A model generated the notes under the pieces. That model had not been told where the DNA came from. It searched no databases and was given only the letters and a program-made list of their open reading frames with translations. From assembly GCA_028293545.1 (NCBI GenBank), contig JAQGOP010000053.1, forward strand, positions 62,001 through 126,000: a stretch of 64,000 nt of DNA. The letters are read 5' to 3'. Below are positions 16,254 through 25,303 of this stretch, one piece after another. This DNA comes from Verrucomicrobiota bacterium. Lineage in GTDB: Bacteria > Verrucomicrobiota > Verrucomicrobiia > Opitutales > Opitutaceae. Positions within the stretch are counted from its first letter, which is position 1; every line of letters begins with the position of its first letter. The position numbers were made by a program, and so were the translations under genes.

Positions 16254-16280
16254 TTTTTCCGGGGAGCATTCCCGGAAAAA
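16254..16280. terminator. Strong symmetric hairpin between the divergent DUF2934 genes
   Basis: TTTTTCCGGG, a 7-base loop and CCCGGAAAAA make a perfect 10-base stem with T/A ends on both strands, the form of a bidirectional intrinsic terminator. It is oddly placed between two divergent start codons, so it may attenuate one or both transcripts or be a repeat rather than a gene-end terminator. Confidence 0.5.
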
Positions 16281-16364
16281 CACCCGATACTGGCAGCCCG
16301 CCCGACCGGGTACGTTCCGGATGCGCCGCGATGAAGCGGCCAATTACTTCAATCGAAACTATCC

Positions 16365-16586
16365 ATGAAAAAGAATCGCAACATCCGCACTGAAGATTCC
16401 ACCCGCCGGGAAAACGCACAGCGCGTCCCGGACAAACAGGCTATTTCGGCCCGCGCCTATGACCTGTGGGAGCGCGAAGGCTCACCTCATGGCCGCCACG
16501 AAGAGCATTGGCACCGAGCTCGTCGTGAGCTTGGCGCCGACGCTGGTGACGACGCCGAACGCATTCCCCGCTCATCGGAGGATTAA
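16365..16586 (+). CDS. Small DUF2934 protein
   Basis: A 73-residue, highly charged protein. Its centre, KQAISARAYDLWEREGSPHG then HEEHWHRARRELGAD, is a canonical DUF2934 motif. The ends are disordered-looking (KKNRNIRTEDSTRREN and DAERIPRSSED). It is paralogous to the domain in the protein at 15673-16185 and diverges from it. It is convergent with treY, about 45 bases away. The molecular function of DUF2934 is not established; co-occurrence with trehalose and glycogen genes suggests a stress role, which is inference. Confidence 0.78.
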   Translation: MKKNRNIRTEDSTRRENAQRVPDKQAISARAYDLWEREGSPHGRHEEHWHRARRELGADAGDDAERIPRSSED

Positions 16587-16631
16587 GCCTTCCCTCGACT
16601 TAACCACGCGCGGACCCCGGTCGGGAGGAAA

Positions 16632-19385
16632 CTATGACGGGGTCTTCAACACCGCGAAAGGCAGGACCTCAAAGAGCTCCGCCAGCGGAAGCGGTTCGCC
16701 CGAACGAAACGCGCGGCCGGTAAAAAGATCGCGCCAGCCGCTGGCACTCTCGGGCAATGTCACCCGAGTGGAGCGCATCGCCATTGAGTCGCCGGCACCC
16801 GCCCGGTAGCGGCGAGGCAGGATTACGGTGATTCCTTCTTCCTCTCGGCGCCGAGCGAAAGCGAGAATTTCAGCCGATCCATCCGCCTCGAGGGCGCGAT
16901 AATCGCCATGGGAAAAAAGACGGGGCGAGGTCCGCCGGAATTCCAGCAAGGTTTGGGTGACGAAGAACTTGATCCCGCCACTGCGCCAATCATCCAGCAG
17001 CCGACTCGCGCTCCTGCGGCCGGCGTCGCGTCGCAAATTATGAAGCGAGGGATAATCGACGGGCCGGCGGTTGTCGGGATCGACGAGACTGAAATCCCAC
17101 GACTCGCATCCTTGGTAGAAATCCGGCACCCCCGGGCATGTCGCCTTGATAATCACCTGGGCCAACGAAACCAACGCCCCCGCTTCCGCGATCTCGCACG
17201 CGGCTGGAGTAAACGCGTCCAGGAAATCGCGGCCCTCGCGGGCTGCGGTCACCCCTTCGATGAACCGATCACACGCGGCGAGGTAAGGCTCATTTGGATT
17301 CACCTCCGACGTGTGACGCTTGGCCTCGCTCACCGCCTTGCGCAGGTGCTCGCGCAGGCGCGCCCGGAATGTATCGTCCACCTCGGCGGGTTCGAGTGGC
17401 CAGACGCCGATAAGAACCTGGAACAAGCGGTACCGATCCAAGAAGTCGGGAGCCTCGGCGTCCTTGACCCGCGTGAGGTGGGGCCGGGAGGCCAGCTCCC
17501 ATTGCTTGACCCACTGTGCCCATTCGAAACTGAATTCCGACAGGACGTAGAGGCGCGCCCGCACGTCTTCGCTGAACTTGGTGTCGTGCGTTGAGGTGGT
17601 CAGCATCGTGTGCGGAGCACGCGCGAGACGGGCGATATTCTCAGCGTGAAATGTCGCGACGGAGGAACCGAACCGGCCCGGGTCCCCGCCGACCTCATTC
17701 AAGGCGATAAATCGTACGTACGTGTAGAATGCCGTGTCCTCGACCGACTTCGCCATGATCGCGCCCGTGTACTGCTGCCAGGTTCCCACCCAGCTGCGGA
17801 TACGGTCGCGATAATCCGCAGTCGCACTGGGGCCGGGATAATCGCCGCGGAGAAGCGTCGCGAGAAATTCGATGGGCTTCGGGTCCGTTCGCGGATTTTC
17901 CTCGATCGCGCGCGCGGCGGCCTCGTCGATCACCGCCTGGTCTGCGGCGGAAACCCCTTTGTCGTCGGCACGGTAGGTGCGGTAGACCGGCAGATAGGCG
18001 ATCAGCAGGAGCAGAGCCATCGTCAGTTCGTGACGACTGAAGTCCCGCCACCGCGGATCCTCAGTCACTAGATCGGTCAGTTGCCACCCGAGCATGCCGA
18101 CCACGTCGGGAAAAAGTTCGCGCATGATCTGAATTTTCCGGGCGACGCAGGTTGCGGAAAATGACATCCGGTCCGCCGTTTCGGTTTGATAGATCGCGGT
18201 AAACGCGGCCTCCCCTGACGCATCGACAAAAATCCCCGCCAGCTGCGGGATGAACTCGTAGCCCGTGGTGCCATGCACGGGCCACGCCGGGGACAATGCT
18301 TCCCCTCCGTTCAGGATTTTTTCGACGATCAGGTAAACACGAGAACCCCGGACGCGCAGCGCCAAGGCCTGCAGTCGCTCGAGGTACCGCGCAGGCTCAC
18401 GGAGGCCGTCCACATGATCGATCCGCAATCCGGTGATGGCGGAATGGCGGAGGAGTTCGCCCAATGCGGCGTGCGTCGCTTCGAATACCGCCGGATCCTC
18501 GACGCGAATCCCGACGAGGGAGCTGATTGCGAAGAACCGCCGATAGTTGATTTCGTGGATTCCCGCTTTCCAGCGCGCGAGCCGGTAGTGCTGGATGTCG
18601 AGGAGCGTGGATAATTCCGCGAACGGCGCGCGGTTGAAGGCTGTGATCGTTTCTCTCCAGCTGGCGGCGAAGGCCGCATCCACCGCAAGGCGGTCCGCAA
18701 GGACGCGGATGCAGGTTTCCGCGTCGCGGGAAAATCCAACCACGTCGTCCGACGCCTCCGGCCACGCCGCGAGCGCGGCAAAATCAGGAATGCCTGGAAC
18801 GTTCGCCGCCTTCGGCATCCGGTTGAGAACAAACGCATAGCCCTCGACGTTCACGGGCAGCCGCGCGTCCCCATAGGTGAATTCAAGCCGGCCCGCTTCC
18901 TCAAGCAGCCGGATTTTTCCTTGTTCCACCACCTTCCCGAAATGGGTTTCCAAGATCGGCAGCAGAATCCGCGGATGCCCGTCGACCGCGTGCTTCGACC
19001 AGTGGATGTCAAAGAAGTCCGCATAGCGCGATCGGCGTCCGTAACGCAGGACATCGTTCCACCATCGGTTCCGGCCGCCCAATGTCGCCATGTGATTCGG
19101 GACGAAGTCGAGAATGAGCCCCATGCCACGGTGGGCCACGGCCGCACAGAGGCGATCGAACGCGGCGCGGCCGCCGAACTCCTCGTTGATCGTGGTGTAA
19201 TCGGAGACGTCGTAACCATGGGTGCTCCCGGGAGTGGCGGCGAAAATGGGGGAGAGGTAGAGGTCCGAAATTTTCAGCGAAGCCCAGTAATCGAGTTCCG
19301 CTTCAGCCGCCGCGAAACCGAACATCGGCGTCAACTGCACGCGATAGGTGGCGCGCGGAATCCGGGGCAAGGAAGCAAGATTCAT
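16632..19385 (-). CDS. treY: Malto-oligosyltrehalose synthase TreY
   Basis: 917 residues, GH13_26. It isomerises the reducing-end alpha-1,4 bond of malto-oligosaccharides to alpha-1,1. Seen: PRATYRVQLTPMFGFAAAEA at the start, DFVPNHMATLGGRNRWWNDV, the nucleophile region GLRIDHVDGL, the acid region YLIVEKIL, TGYEFIPQLAGIFVD and TSTHDTKFSEDVRARLY, all in family order. The length is within the TreY range for long forms. ATG 19385 overlaps the TGA of treZ (ATGA), so the genes are translationally coupled; the in-frame region upstream to 19643 is antisense-like composition inside treZ and was rejected as N-terminus. It is the last gene of the operon. Confidence 0.95.
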   Translation of the reverse strand: MNLASLPRIPRATYRVQLTPMFGFAAAEAELDYWASLKISDLYLSPIFAATPGSTHGYDVSDYTTINEEFGGRAAFDRLCAAVAHRGMGLILDFVPNHMATLGGRNRWWNDVLRYGRRSRYADFFDIHWSKHAVDGHPRILLPILETHFGKVVEQGKIRLLEEAGRLEFTYGDARLPVNVEGYAFVLNRMPKAANVPGIPDFAALAAWPEASDDVVGFSRDAETCIRVLADRLAVDAAFAASWRETITAFNRAPFAELSTLLDIQHYRLARWKAGIHEINYRRFFAISSLVGIRVEDPAVFEATHAALGELLRHSAITGLRIDHVDGLREPARYLERLQALALRVRGSRVYLIVEKILNGGEALSPAWPVHGTTGYEFIPQLAGIFVDASGEAAFTAIYQTETADRMSFSATCVARKIQIMRELFPDVVGMLGWQLTDLVTEDPRWRDFSRHELTMALLLLIAYLPVYRTYRADDKGVSAADQAVIDEAAARAIEENPRTDPKPIEFLATLLRGDYPGPSATADYRDRIRSWVGTWQQYTGAIMAKSVEDTAFYTYVRFIALNEVGGDPGRFGSSVATFHAENIARLARAPHTMLTTSTHDTKFSEDVRARLYVLSEFSFEWAQWVKQWELASRPHLTRVKDAEAPDFLDRYRLFQVLIGVWPLEPAEVDDTFRARLREHLRKAVSEAKRHTSEVNPNEPYLAACDRFIEGVTAAREGRDFLDAFTPAACEIAEAGALVSLAQVIIKATCPGVPDFYQGCESWDFSLVDPDNRRPVDYPSLHNLRRDAGRRSASRLLDDWRSGGIKFFVTQTLLEFRRTSPRLFSHGDYRALEADGSAEILAFARRREEEGITVILPRRYRAGAGDSMAMRSTRVTLPESASGWRDLFTGRAFRSGEPLPLAELFEVLPFAVLKTPS

Positions 19386-21220
19386 GACGTCATCCGGCGC
19401 AGGTGCAGCCACACCGCTTGAGCCCCCTCGAAACGCTCCGGCCAGGGCGCGCCGGGTTGAAGCGGGGAGCGGCCACCCTCGGAATCGAGCGTGACGAACC
19501 AACCGTGGTCCTCTGGCTTCTCGAGAAGTGAAGGCAGGGGAGCGTTGGGCGAGGTCGGGCGAAGCGCGAAAACGAGCGCGCGATCCCCGTCTGGGAACGA
19601 ATAACGCACCACGAGCATCTCTTCGCTCGCGGCGACGCGCCAACGATCACGCGCCCGGGCCGATGGCGTGAGCCAATGATGACGCTCGCGCAGGCAGGCT
19701 CGGAAGAGTTCCAAGGTCGCCGCGCCTTTTTCGTCCCGCCGCGACCAGTCGAGCTTCGAGCGTTGGAAAGTGTCGAGATCCTGGGGATCGGGAACATCGG
19801 TGACGCCGGCATTCAAGCCGCTTTGCTCGAATTCCTTTTTTCGACCCTCCGATACTTGCTTGCCCCGCTCACCTTCGTGATCCGTGAAAAAAAGAAACGG
19901 CGAGGATGAGGCCCACTCCTGGCCCATGAACAGAAGGGGTGAATAGGGGCTGAGGCAAAGGAGGACGGCCGCGGCCCCATACGCCGCTGGGGAAACCAGG
20001 TGCTCGAGTCGTTCGCCCCCGGCGCGGTTGCCCACCTGGTCATGGTTCTCGATGCAGAGGACGAAGGCCGCCGGCGAGAGATGGGTGCACTCCGCTCCGC
20101 GCGGTTTTCCCCGCCAAAATGGATAAGGCTGGCCGCGATAAAACCAGCCGTGACCCAGCGTATCGGCGAGGGCGGCGAAGGTCCCGGGATAGCTCGCGAA
20201 ATAAGATTCCCGGTTGCCCGTGAGGGCGACGCGCAGCTGGTGATGAAAATCATCGGACCACGCGGCATCAAAACCTGCTCCCGCATTTTCCGGGGTGTGC
20301 AGGATTTCAAGCGAGTTGCGTTCGTCCTCCGCGATCAGGAAAGCGCCCCGGGCGTGGACCAAAGCGCTGAGCTCGCTGAGAAAATGGCGCGGGGAGTGAT
20401 CGACGATCGCGTGCGTGGCGTCGACGCGGAGGCCGTCGACGCGGAACTCGTCGAGCCAATACGCCGCGTTCCCCAACAGGAACGATCGCACGCCGGCGCT
20501 CGCTTCGCCGTCGAGATTCAGCGCCGAGCCCCAAGGCGTGCTCTCCGTCGCGTGAAAATACCGCGACGAAAATTCCGGGAGGTAATTACCCACGGGTCCC
20601 AGGTGATTGTAGACGACGTCCAGAATAACCGCGAGTCCCCGGAAGTGCGCGGCGTCCACCAAGGCCCGCAGATCGTCGGGGGTTCCGTAGCAGCGCGCGG
20701 GAGCGTAGAGTGCCACGCCGTCGTAGCCCCAATTGCGGTTGCCCGGAAAATCACCGAGCGGCATGAGTTCGATCGCTTCGGCACCGAGTGCGCGGACGTG
20801 ATCGAGTTTGTCGATGGCTGCAAGAAATGTCCCGGCGTCGGTAAACGCGCCGACATGCAATTCGTAGATGACTTGACCCGTCCATTGCGGCCGGCTCCAC
20901 CCGTCCGCCTTCCAAACGTACGCCGCCGGGTCGACGCACGCGGAATATCCGTGGACGCCATCAGGCTGCCAGCGCGAGGCCGGATCGGGCGCGGACGGTC
21001 CGCCATCGAGCACAAAGCGGTACCGATCGCCGGCGCGTCCCTCCCCGTCGTGCGCGCTCCAGTACCCGTTGGGCTCAGGCGCCAGTGCGATGAGACGGGG
21101 ATCATGGTCGCCAATCATGACGCCGACCGAACTTCTCCCTGGCGCCCAAAGCCGATAGGTTACCCCGGAAACTGTGACCAGGGCGCCGACCGGAATCACG
21201 TTGGGGTCTTTGGAGTTCAT
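19382..21220 (-). CDS. treZ: Malto-oligosyltrehalose trehalohydrolase TreZ
   Basis: 612 residues, GH13_10. It releases trehalose from the maltooligosyl-trehalose made by TreY. An N-terminal E-set/CBM48-like domain (VTYRLWAPGRSSVGV, about 17-95) precedes the (beta/alpha)8 barrel with YELHVGAFTDAGTF, VILDVVYNHLGPVGNY, GLRVDATHAI (nucleophile Asp) and FLIAEDERNS (acid/base Glu), and a C-terminal beta domain. Both junctions overlap by four bases (ATGA), with glgX upstream and treY downstream, so the three proteins are probably produced together. Confidence 0.95.
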   Translation of the reverse strand: MNSKDPNVIPVGALVTVSGVTYRLWAPGRSSVGVMIGDHDPRLIALAPEPNGYWSAHDGEGRAGDRYRFVLDGGPSAPDPASRWQPDGVHGYSACVDPAAYVWKADGWSRPQWTGQVIYELHVGAFTDAGTFLAAIDKLDHVRALGAEAIELMPLGDFPGNRNWGYDGVALYAPARCYGTPDDLRALVDAAHFRGLAVILDVVYNHLGPVGNYLPEFSSRYFHATESTPWGSALNLDGEASAGVRSFLLGNAAYWLDEFRVDGLRVDATHAIVDHSPRHFLSELSALVHARGAFLIAEDERNSLEILHTPENAGAGFDAAWSDDFHHQLRVALTGNRESYFASYPGTFAALADTLGHGWFYRGQPYPFWRGKPRGAECTHLSPAAFVLCIENHDQVGNRAGGERLEHLVSPAAYGAAAVLLCLSPYSPLLFMGQEWASSSPFLFFTDHEGERGKQVSEGRKKEFEQSGLNAGVTDVPDPQDLDTFQRSKLDWSRRDEKGAATLELFRACLRERHHWLTPSARARDRWRVAASEEMLVVRYSFPDGDRALVFALRPTSPNAPLPSLLEKPEDHGWFVTLDSEGGRSPLQPGAPWPERFEGAQAVWLHLRRMTS

Positions 21221-23373
21221 GACGAAGCGCTATGCCGCGGGCGGCGCAGGACGATGAACGAGCGCGCCGAGGCGTCGTAATTGTCGCCGTTAAACGGCTG
21301 GTCGCTCGGCTGGGTGGGGTCGTCGGTATCGATTTCGACCTGCCATTTCCCGCGCAGGTATTCGGGCACTTCGAATGTAATGCCCTCGTGGTGCGCGTTG
21401 AGGAAGAGGAGGAAATCGTCGTCCTCGACGCGTCGCCCGTAACCGTCGCGGATTTCGGCGGCTTGTCCGTCAAGGTACATGGCGAGAGTTCTCATCCAAC
21501 CCTGTTCGGTCCAGTCGTTCGACGACATCTCATTTCCGTCCGAGCGAAACCAGCGCACGCCCGGGGAATTTTCCGCCGCGTCTGGATCGCGCCCGGTGAA
21601 GTTACGGCGCCGGAAAATGGGATGCTCGGCGCGCAGCGCCGCCACGCGACAGGCGAAGTTGTAGAAGGCCTGCCGCCTCTTATCCGCACGCCACGCGGTC
21701 CACGCCAGTTCGTTGTCTTGGCAGTAGCTGTTGTTATTGCCCCGCTGCGTGCGGCTCAGTTCGTCGCCACCGCAGATCATCGGCACTCCTTGCGAGAAAA
21801 ATAGGGTGCACCACAAGTTGCGTTTCTGGCGTTCGCGCAGCGCAACAATTTCCGAATCCTCAGTCGGACCCTCGGCTCCGCAGTTCCAGGAATCGTTGTG
21901 ATTCGAGCCGTCCCTGTTGTCGTCTTTATTCGCCTCGTTGTGCTTCTCATTGTAACTGACGAGGTCCTCCAGCGTGAAGCCGTCGTGCGCCGTGATGAAA
22001 TTGATGCTGGCCGACGGCGTGCGGTCTTGGCCCTGGTAGAGATCGGCGCTGCCGCTCAAGCGATGCGCGATGGCGGAGAGCAAGCCGCTTTCGCCTTTCC
22101 AGAGTTTGCGGACGTCGTCGCGGTATTTTCCATTCCACTCCCGCCAGCCGACCGGAAAGTTGCCAACGTGATAACCGTCATCGCCGATATCCCACGGCTC
22201 CGCGATCAGCTTCACGTGGGCGAGGGCGGGATCCTGGTACAGCGTGTGGAAAAAGGGACCATAGGGATCGACTTCCTTGCGGCTGCGCCCGAGTGCCGCC
22301 GCGAGATCGAAGCGAAACCCGTCGACGTGCATTTCCGTCGCCCAGTAACGGACGGAATCCATGAGGAAGCGCAGTGGCTGTGGATGGACCAGATTCAGGG
22401 TGTTGCCGCAGCCCGTGAAATCGAGGTAGTAGCGCGGGTCGTCGGGCATCGTCCGGTAGTACGTGAGATTATCGATGCCCTTTAAGGAGAGAGTGGGCCC
22501 GAGGTGATTGCCCTCGGCGGTGTGGTTGTACACCACGTCGATGATGACCTGCAGGCCGGCGTGGTGGAAACGCTTCACCATTTCCTTGAACTCGCGCACG
22601 GCCCCCGCCGGATCATTCGCCTTCGCGTACGAGGGCTCCGGCGCAAAAAACGCGAGCGAGTTATAGCCCCAATAATTGCGCAGTCCTTTCTCGATCAGGT
22701 GGCGGTCATGAAGGAAGTGGTGGACGGGCATGAGCTCGATGGCCGTCACTCCGAGCTTTTTCAAATGTGACAGCACGGGATCGGAGGCCAGGCCGGCATA
22801 GGTGCCGCGCAATTCCTCGGGCACCTCGGGATGCAACATCGTCATGCCCTTCACGTGCGCCTCGTAGATCACGGTATCGTACCATTGAACGTCTGGACGC
22901 GGCTCGTCCCCCCAATCGAAACGCTCGTCAATCACCATCGCGAGCGGTGCAAACGGCGCACTGTCGCGCTCATCCTTCTGCCGGTCATCCGCATCGGGCC
23001 CGACCGGCCAACCGAAGACGGCGTCGTCCCAAGCGAGCGTACGCCCAATGGCCTTTGCGTACGGATCGAGGAGAAGTTTGGCCGGATTGTGGCGCGCGCC
23101 GCGCGCCGCGTCGAATAACCCGTGCACGCGGTAGCCATACAGCTGGCCCGGATGGATCCCCTTTAGGTAACTATGCCAGATGCCATTGGAGCAATCGCGG
23201 AGGCGCACCACCCGCGGGGCCGTGTCGTCTGGAGCGCTGAATAAAACCAATTCGACCTGCGTCGCGGCGCTCGCGAACAGGGCGAAATTGGTGCCTTCGC
23301 CGCTCCAGGTGGCTCCTTGCGGAAAGGGTTTGCCGGCTTCTTGAAAATCATCGGGGAATGCGGATGCGGTCAT
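21217..23373 (-). CDS. glgX: Glycogen debranching enzyme GlgX/TreX
   Basis: 718 residues, GH13_11. It hydrolyses alpha-1,6 branches of glycogen or maltodextrins and so supplies linear chains to TreY. Seen: a CBM48-type N-domain (GATWSGEGTNFALFASAATQ, about 20-40), YEAHVKGMTMLHPEVPEELR, IDVVYNHTAEGNHLGPTL, DGFRFDLAAALGR (nucleophile), KLIAEPWDIG (acid/base) and INFITAHDGFTLEDLVSYN. Placed first in an operon with treZ and treY, it most likely serves the TreXYZ trehalose route. ATG 23373 (MTASAFPDD) is used rather than an in-frame start at 23421 because the extra residues are not family-like. Confidence 0.93.
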   Translation of the reverse strand: MTASAFPDDFQEAGKPFPQGATWSGEGTNFALFASAATQVELVLFSAPDDTAPRVVRLRDCSNGIWHSYLKGIHPGQLYGYRVHGLFDAARGARHNPAKLLLDPYAKAIGRTLAWDDAVFGWPVGPDADDRQKDERDSAPFAPLAMVIDERFDWGDEPRPDVQWYDTVIYEAHVKGMTMLHPEVPEELRGTYAGLASDPVLSHLKKLGVTAIELMPVHHFLHDRHLIEKGLRNYWGYNSLAFFAPEPSYAKANDPAGAVREFKEMVKRFHHAGLQVIIDVVYNHTAEGNHLGPTLSLKGIDNLTYYRTMPDDPRYYLDFTGCGNTLNLVHPQPLRFLMDSVRYWATEMHVDGFRFDLAAALGRSRKEVDPYGPFFHTLYQDPALAHVKLIAEPWDIGDDGYHVGNFPVGWREWNGKYRDDVRKLWKGESGLLSAIAHRLSGSADLYQGQDRTPSASINFITAHDGFTLEDLVSYNEKHNEANKDDNRDGSNHNDSWNCGAEGPTEDSEIVALRERQKRNLWCTLFFSQGVPMICGGDELSRTQRGNNNSYCQDNELAWTAWRADKRRQAFYNFACRVAALRAEHPIFRRRNFTGRDPDAAENSPGVRWFRSDGNEMSSNDWTEQGWMRTLAMYLDGQAAEIRDGYGRRVEDDDFLLFLNAHHEGITFEVPEYLRGKWQVEIDTDDPTQPSDQPFNGDNYDASARSFIVLRRPRHSASS

Positions 23374-23587
23374 CGAGCGGATAGTGCGGAAAAGCCACGC
23401 GTGGTTCCGGTTGACGCTCACCTCGGGCCAACTGGGAAAAATTGTGGGCGTCGCGCATCAGCGAGACTCCAAGGTCCGCGTCCCGGTTGAATCCACGCGC
23501 GCAGTGCGGGAATAATCCCGATCCGGCAACCGGGTTTCCCTGTCGCCTCAGCCCTGAACGGCTTCGGCTCGGGCGGGTCCATGCTGC

Positions 23588-24055
23588 ATGAAGCGCCATC
23601 TCGCCGTCATGATCGTCGACATCCAGCGTGCGTTCGACCCGCCGCCGGCGTACGTCGAGAAGGTGGCGCGCTACGCTCGCCGTTTTCCCTGCCGGATTTT
23701 CACGCAGTTCATCAATCCACCGGAATCGATGTTCCGCCGGATCCTGAAACAGCGCAGCTGTCTCCCGGGAACTCCGGACTGCGATCTTCTGCTGGTGCCG
23801 GAGCCGGACGATCTGGTCTTCCAGAAAACCGCCTACGGACTCAAGCCGTCGCACCTTCGGCAGCTGAAGATGCGCGGGATCACGCGGGTGACGGTGTGCG
23901 GTCTCGACACGGACGCCTGTGTCATGGGCGTAATGTTTTCGCTCTTCGACGCCGGCATCGAATGTCACTTGAAGGAAGATCTTTGCTGGAGTTCGTCGGG
24001 TCTTCATCGGTCTGCGATGAAAATCGTCCGACATCAGTTTCCCCAACCCCATTAG
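23588..24055 (+). CDS. Isochorismatase-like cysteine hydrolase
   Basis: A 155-residue Rossmann-like hydrolase. The catalytic triad of the family is readable: Asp11 in MIVDIQRAF, Lys80 in FQKTAYG and Cys111 in GLDTDACVMG. Relatives act on isochorismate, nicotinamide, carbamoylsarcosine or other amides; the short length and the sequence do not settle which. It diverges from glgX with about 215 bases between. A link to the sarcosine-type operon 8 kb away is possible (carbamoylsarcosine amidases belong to this fold) but there is no direct support. Confidence 0.85.
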   Translation: MKRHLAVMIVDIQRAFDPPPAYVEKVARYARRFPCRIFTQFINPPESMFRRILKQRSCLPGTPDCDLLLVPEPDDLVFQKTAYGLKPSHLRQLKMRGITRVTVCGLDTDACVMGVMFSLFDAGIECHLKEDLCWSSSGLHRSAMKIVRHQFPQPH

Positions 24056-24207
24056 CTGCGTCGCATGCTCCGCGATGTTCCCCGACCAACGGCGGTCCGG
24101 CTCCGCCCACGTCAACGAGACTCTCCTGCAGAGCGGTAGATCTCGCGGCATGAAGGACGTGGTCGACTATGGTCAGTCCGTGATGAAAGGTTCGGGACCG
24201 TCAATTC

Positions 24208-24233
24208 CCAGCCAACGAACGGACGTTGGCTGG
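24208..24233. terminator. Hairpin between isochorismatase-like and dioxygenase genes
   Basis: CCAGCCAACG and CGTTGGCTGG form a perfect 10-base stem with a 6-base loop, followed by CCTTT. It could end the isochorismatase-like transcript. It is only about 22 bases upstream of the next ATG, so a role in the leader of that gene is equally possible. Confidence 0.5.
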
Positions 24234-24255
24234 CCTTTGACCGTCGCTCCTTTCC

Positions 24256-25083
24256 ATGAATACCCCTGTTGTTTCGATTGATCCCCTCCGCGCGCGCGAA
24301 AAAGCCGCGCAGTATGACCGCGATGGTTTTTGCCTTCTGCCGCCCGTCATTCCCGCCGAGTTGCTGGCGCGGGTGACGCCGCGCATGGAGGCGGTGATGC
24401 GCGGCGAATATGAGACGGGCAAGAAACCCCTGGATTTCTGGCGCGGCGGCGACGACAACCCGAATGGGCTGCGCAAGATCGACCAGGCTCACGTTTCGGA
24501 CCGCGCGATCTATGAGGCAATCACCCATCCCGCGATCGGCGAATGGGCGGCGGCTGTCACGGGCGCGCGGCGCGTGCAAGTGTGGGCGTTGCAAATGTTG
24601 GTCAAGCCGCCCGGCGGGAATGCGCGCGGCGCCATCGGCTGGCACCAGGACCTTCATTACTGGAAGACCTGGTGGCAGCCGGGCAGCAATGTGTTCACGG
24701 CCTGGCTGGCGATCAGCGACGTGCGCGAAGAAAACGGGCCGATGCATTTCGCGGCGGGCTCCCATCGCTGGGGATTGATCGAAGGCAGTGATTTTACCAG
24801 CGCGGATGAAGCATCGAAACGAAAGATGATCCCGGAAAAAGCGGAATGGCACGACGTCTCGGGTGCAATGCCCCCCGGCGCTTTCAGCCTGCATCAATGC
24901 CTGACGGTGCATGGCAGCCAGCCCAACGTTTCAGAGGTACCGCGGCGCAGTTTCGCCATCCATCTTTGCACCGAGGACGCCACGCCGATCCCCGACCGCA
25001 ACATCGACACCAAGGGCGGTGGCTACGATTACCTTGAGCACCTCGACGACGCTTCGATCTGCCCGGTGATTTATGGTCGATGA
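24256..25083 (+). CDS. Phytanoyl-CoA dioxygenase family protein (Fe(II)/2-oxoglutarate oxygenase)
   Basis: 275 residues with the PhyH double-stranded beta-helix. The facial triad is visible: His130 and Asp132 in IGWHQDLHYW and His219 in LTVHGSQPN. An arginine pair in VPRRSFAIHL is placed to bind 2-oxoglutarate. The N-terminus shows the family phrase YDRDGFCLLPPVIPAELL. Bacterial members hydroxylate small molecules or peptide-like substrates; here the substrate is unknown. Signal peptide absent, so cytoplasmic. The next same-strand gene begins 220 bases later. Confidence 0.88.
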   Translation: MNTPVVSIDPLRAREKAAQYDRDGFCLLPPVIPAELLARVTPRMEAVMRGEYETGKKPLDFWRGGDDNPNGLRKIDQAHVSDRAIYEAITHPAIGEWAAAVTGARRVQVWALQMLVKPPGGNARGAIGWHQDLHYWKTWWQPGSNVFTAWLAISDVREENGPMHFAAGSHRWGLIEGSDFTSADEASKRKMIPEKAEWHDVSGAMPPGAFSLHQCLTVHGSQPNVSEVPRRSFAIHLCTEDATPIPDRNIDTKGGGYDYLEHLDDASICPVIYGR

Positions 25084-25303
25084 GCGATTGGCGGTTTTCC
25101 CGAGCAAACGGACATGGCCGAGGTGCCGCTTTAAATCCGTGTTTACAGGGGTTCGCTGACTACGTTTCGTACCTGCAGATGACGATCGTTTCTGAATCCA
25201 GAAGAGGCCGATGGGACGGTGGAAGCCCCGCGGGCATGTTCACCATTGCTGGTTTCCTCCGCTGTGGTGGGAGTCTGGAAGACCTAGCCAGGGCGTCCCG
25301 CCC

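Noticed and set aside
19386-19643. N-terminal extension of TreY
   Set aside because: It lies inside treZ, is arginine-rich without family similarity, and the ATGA overlap at 19385 explains the start.
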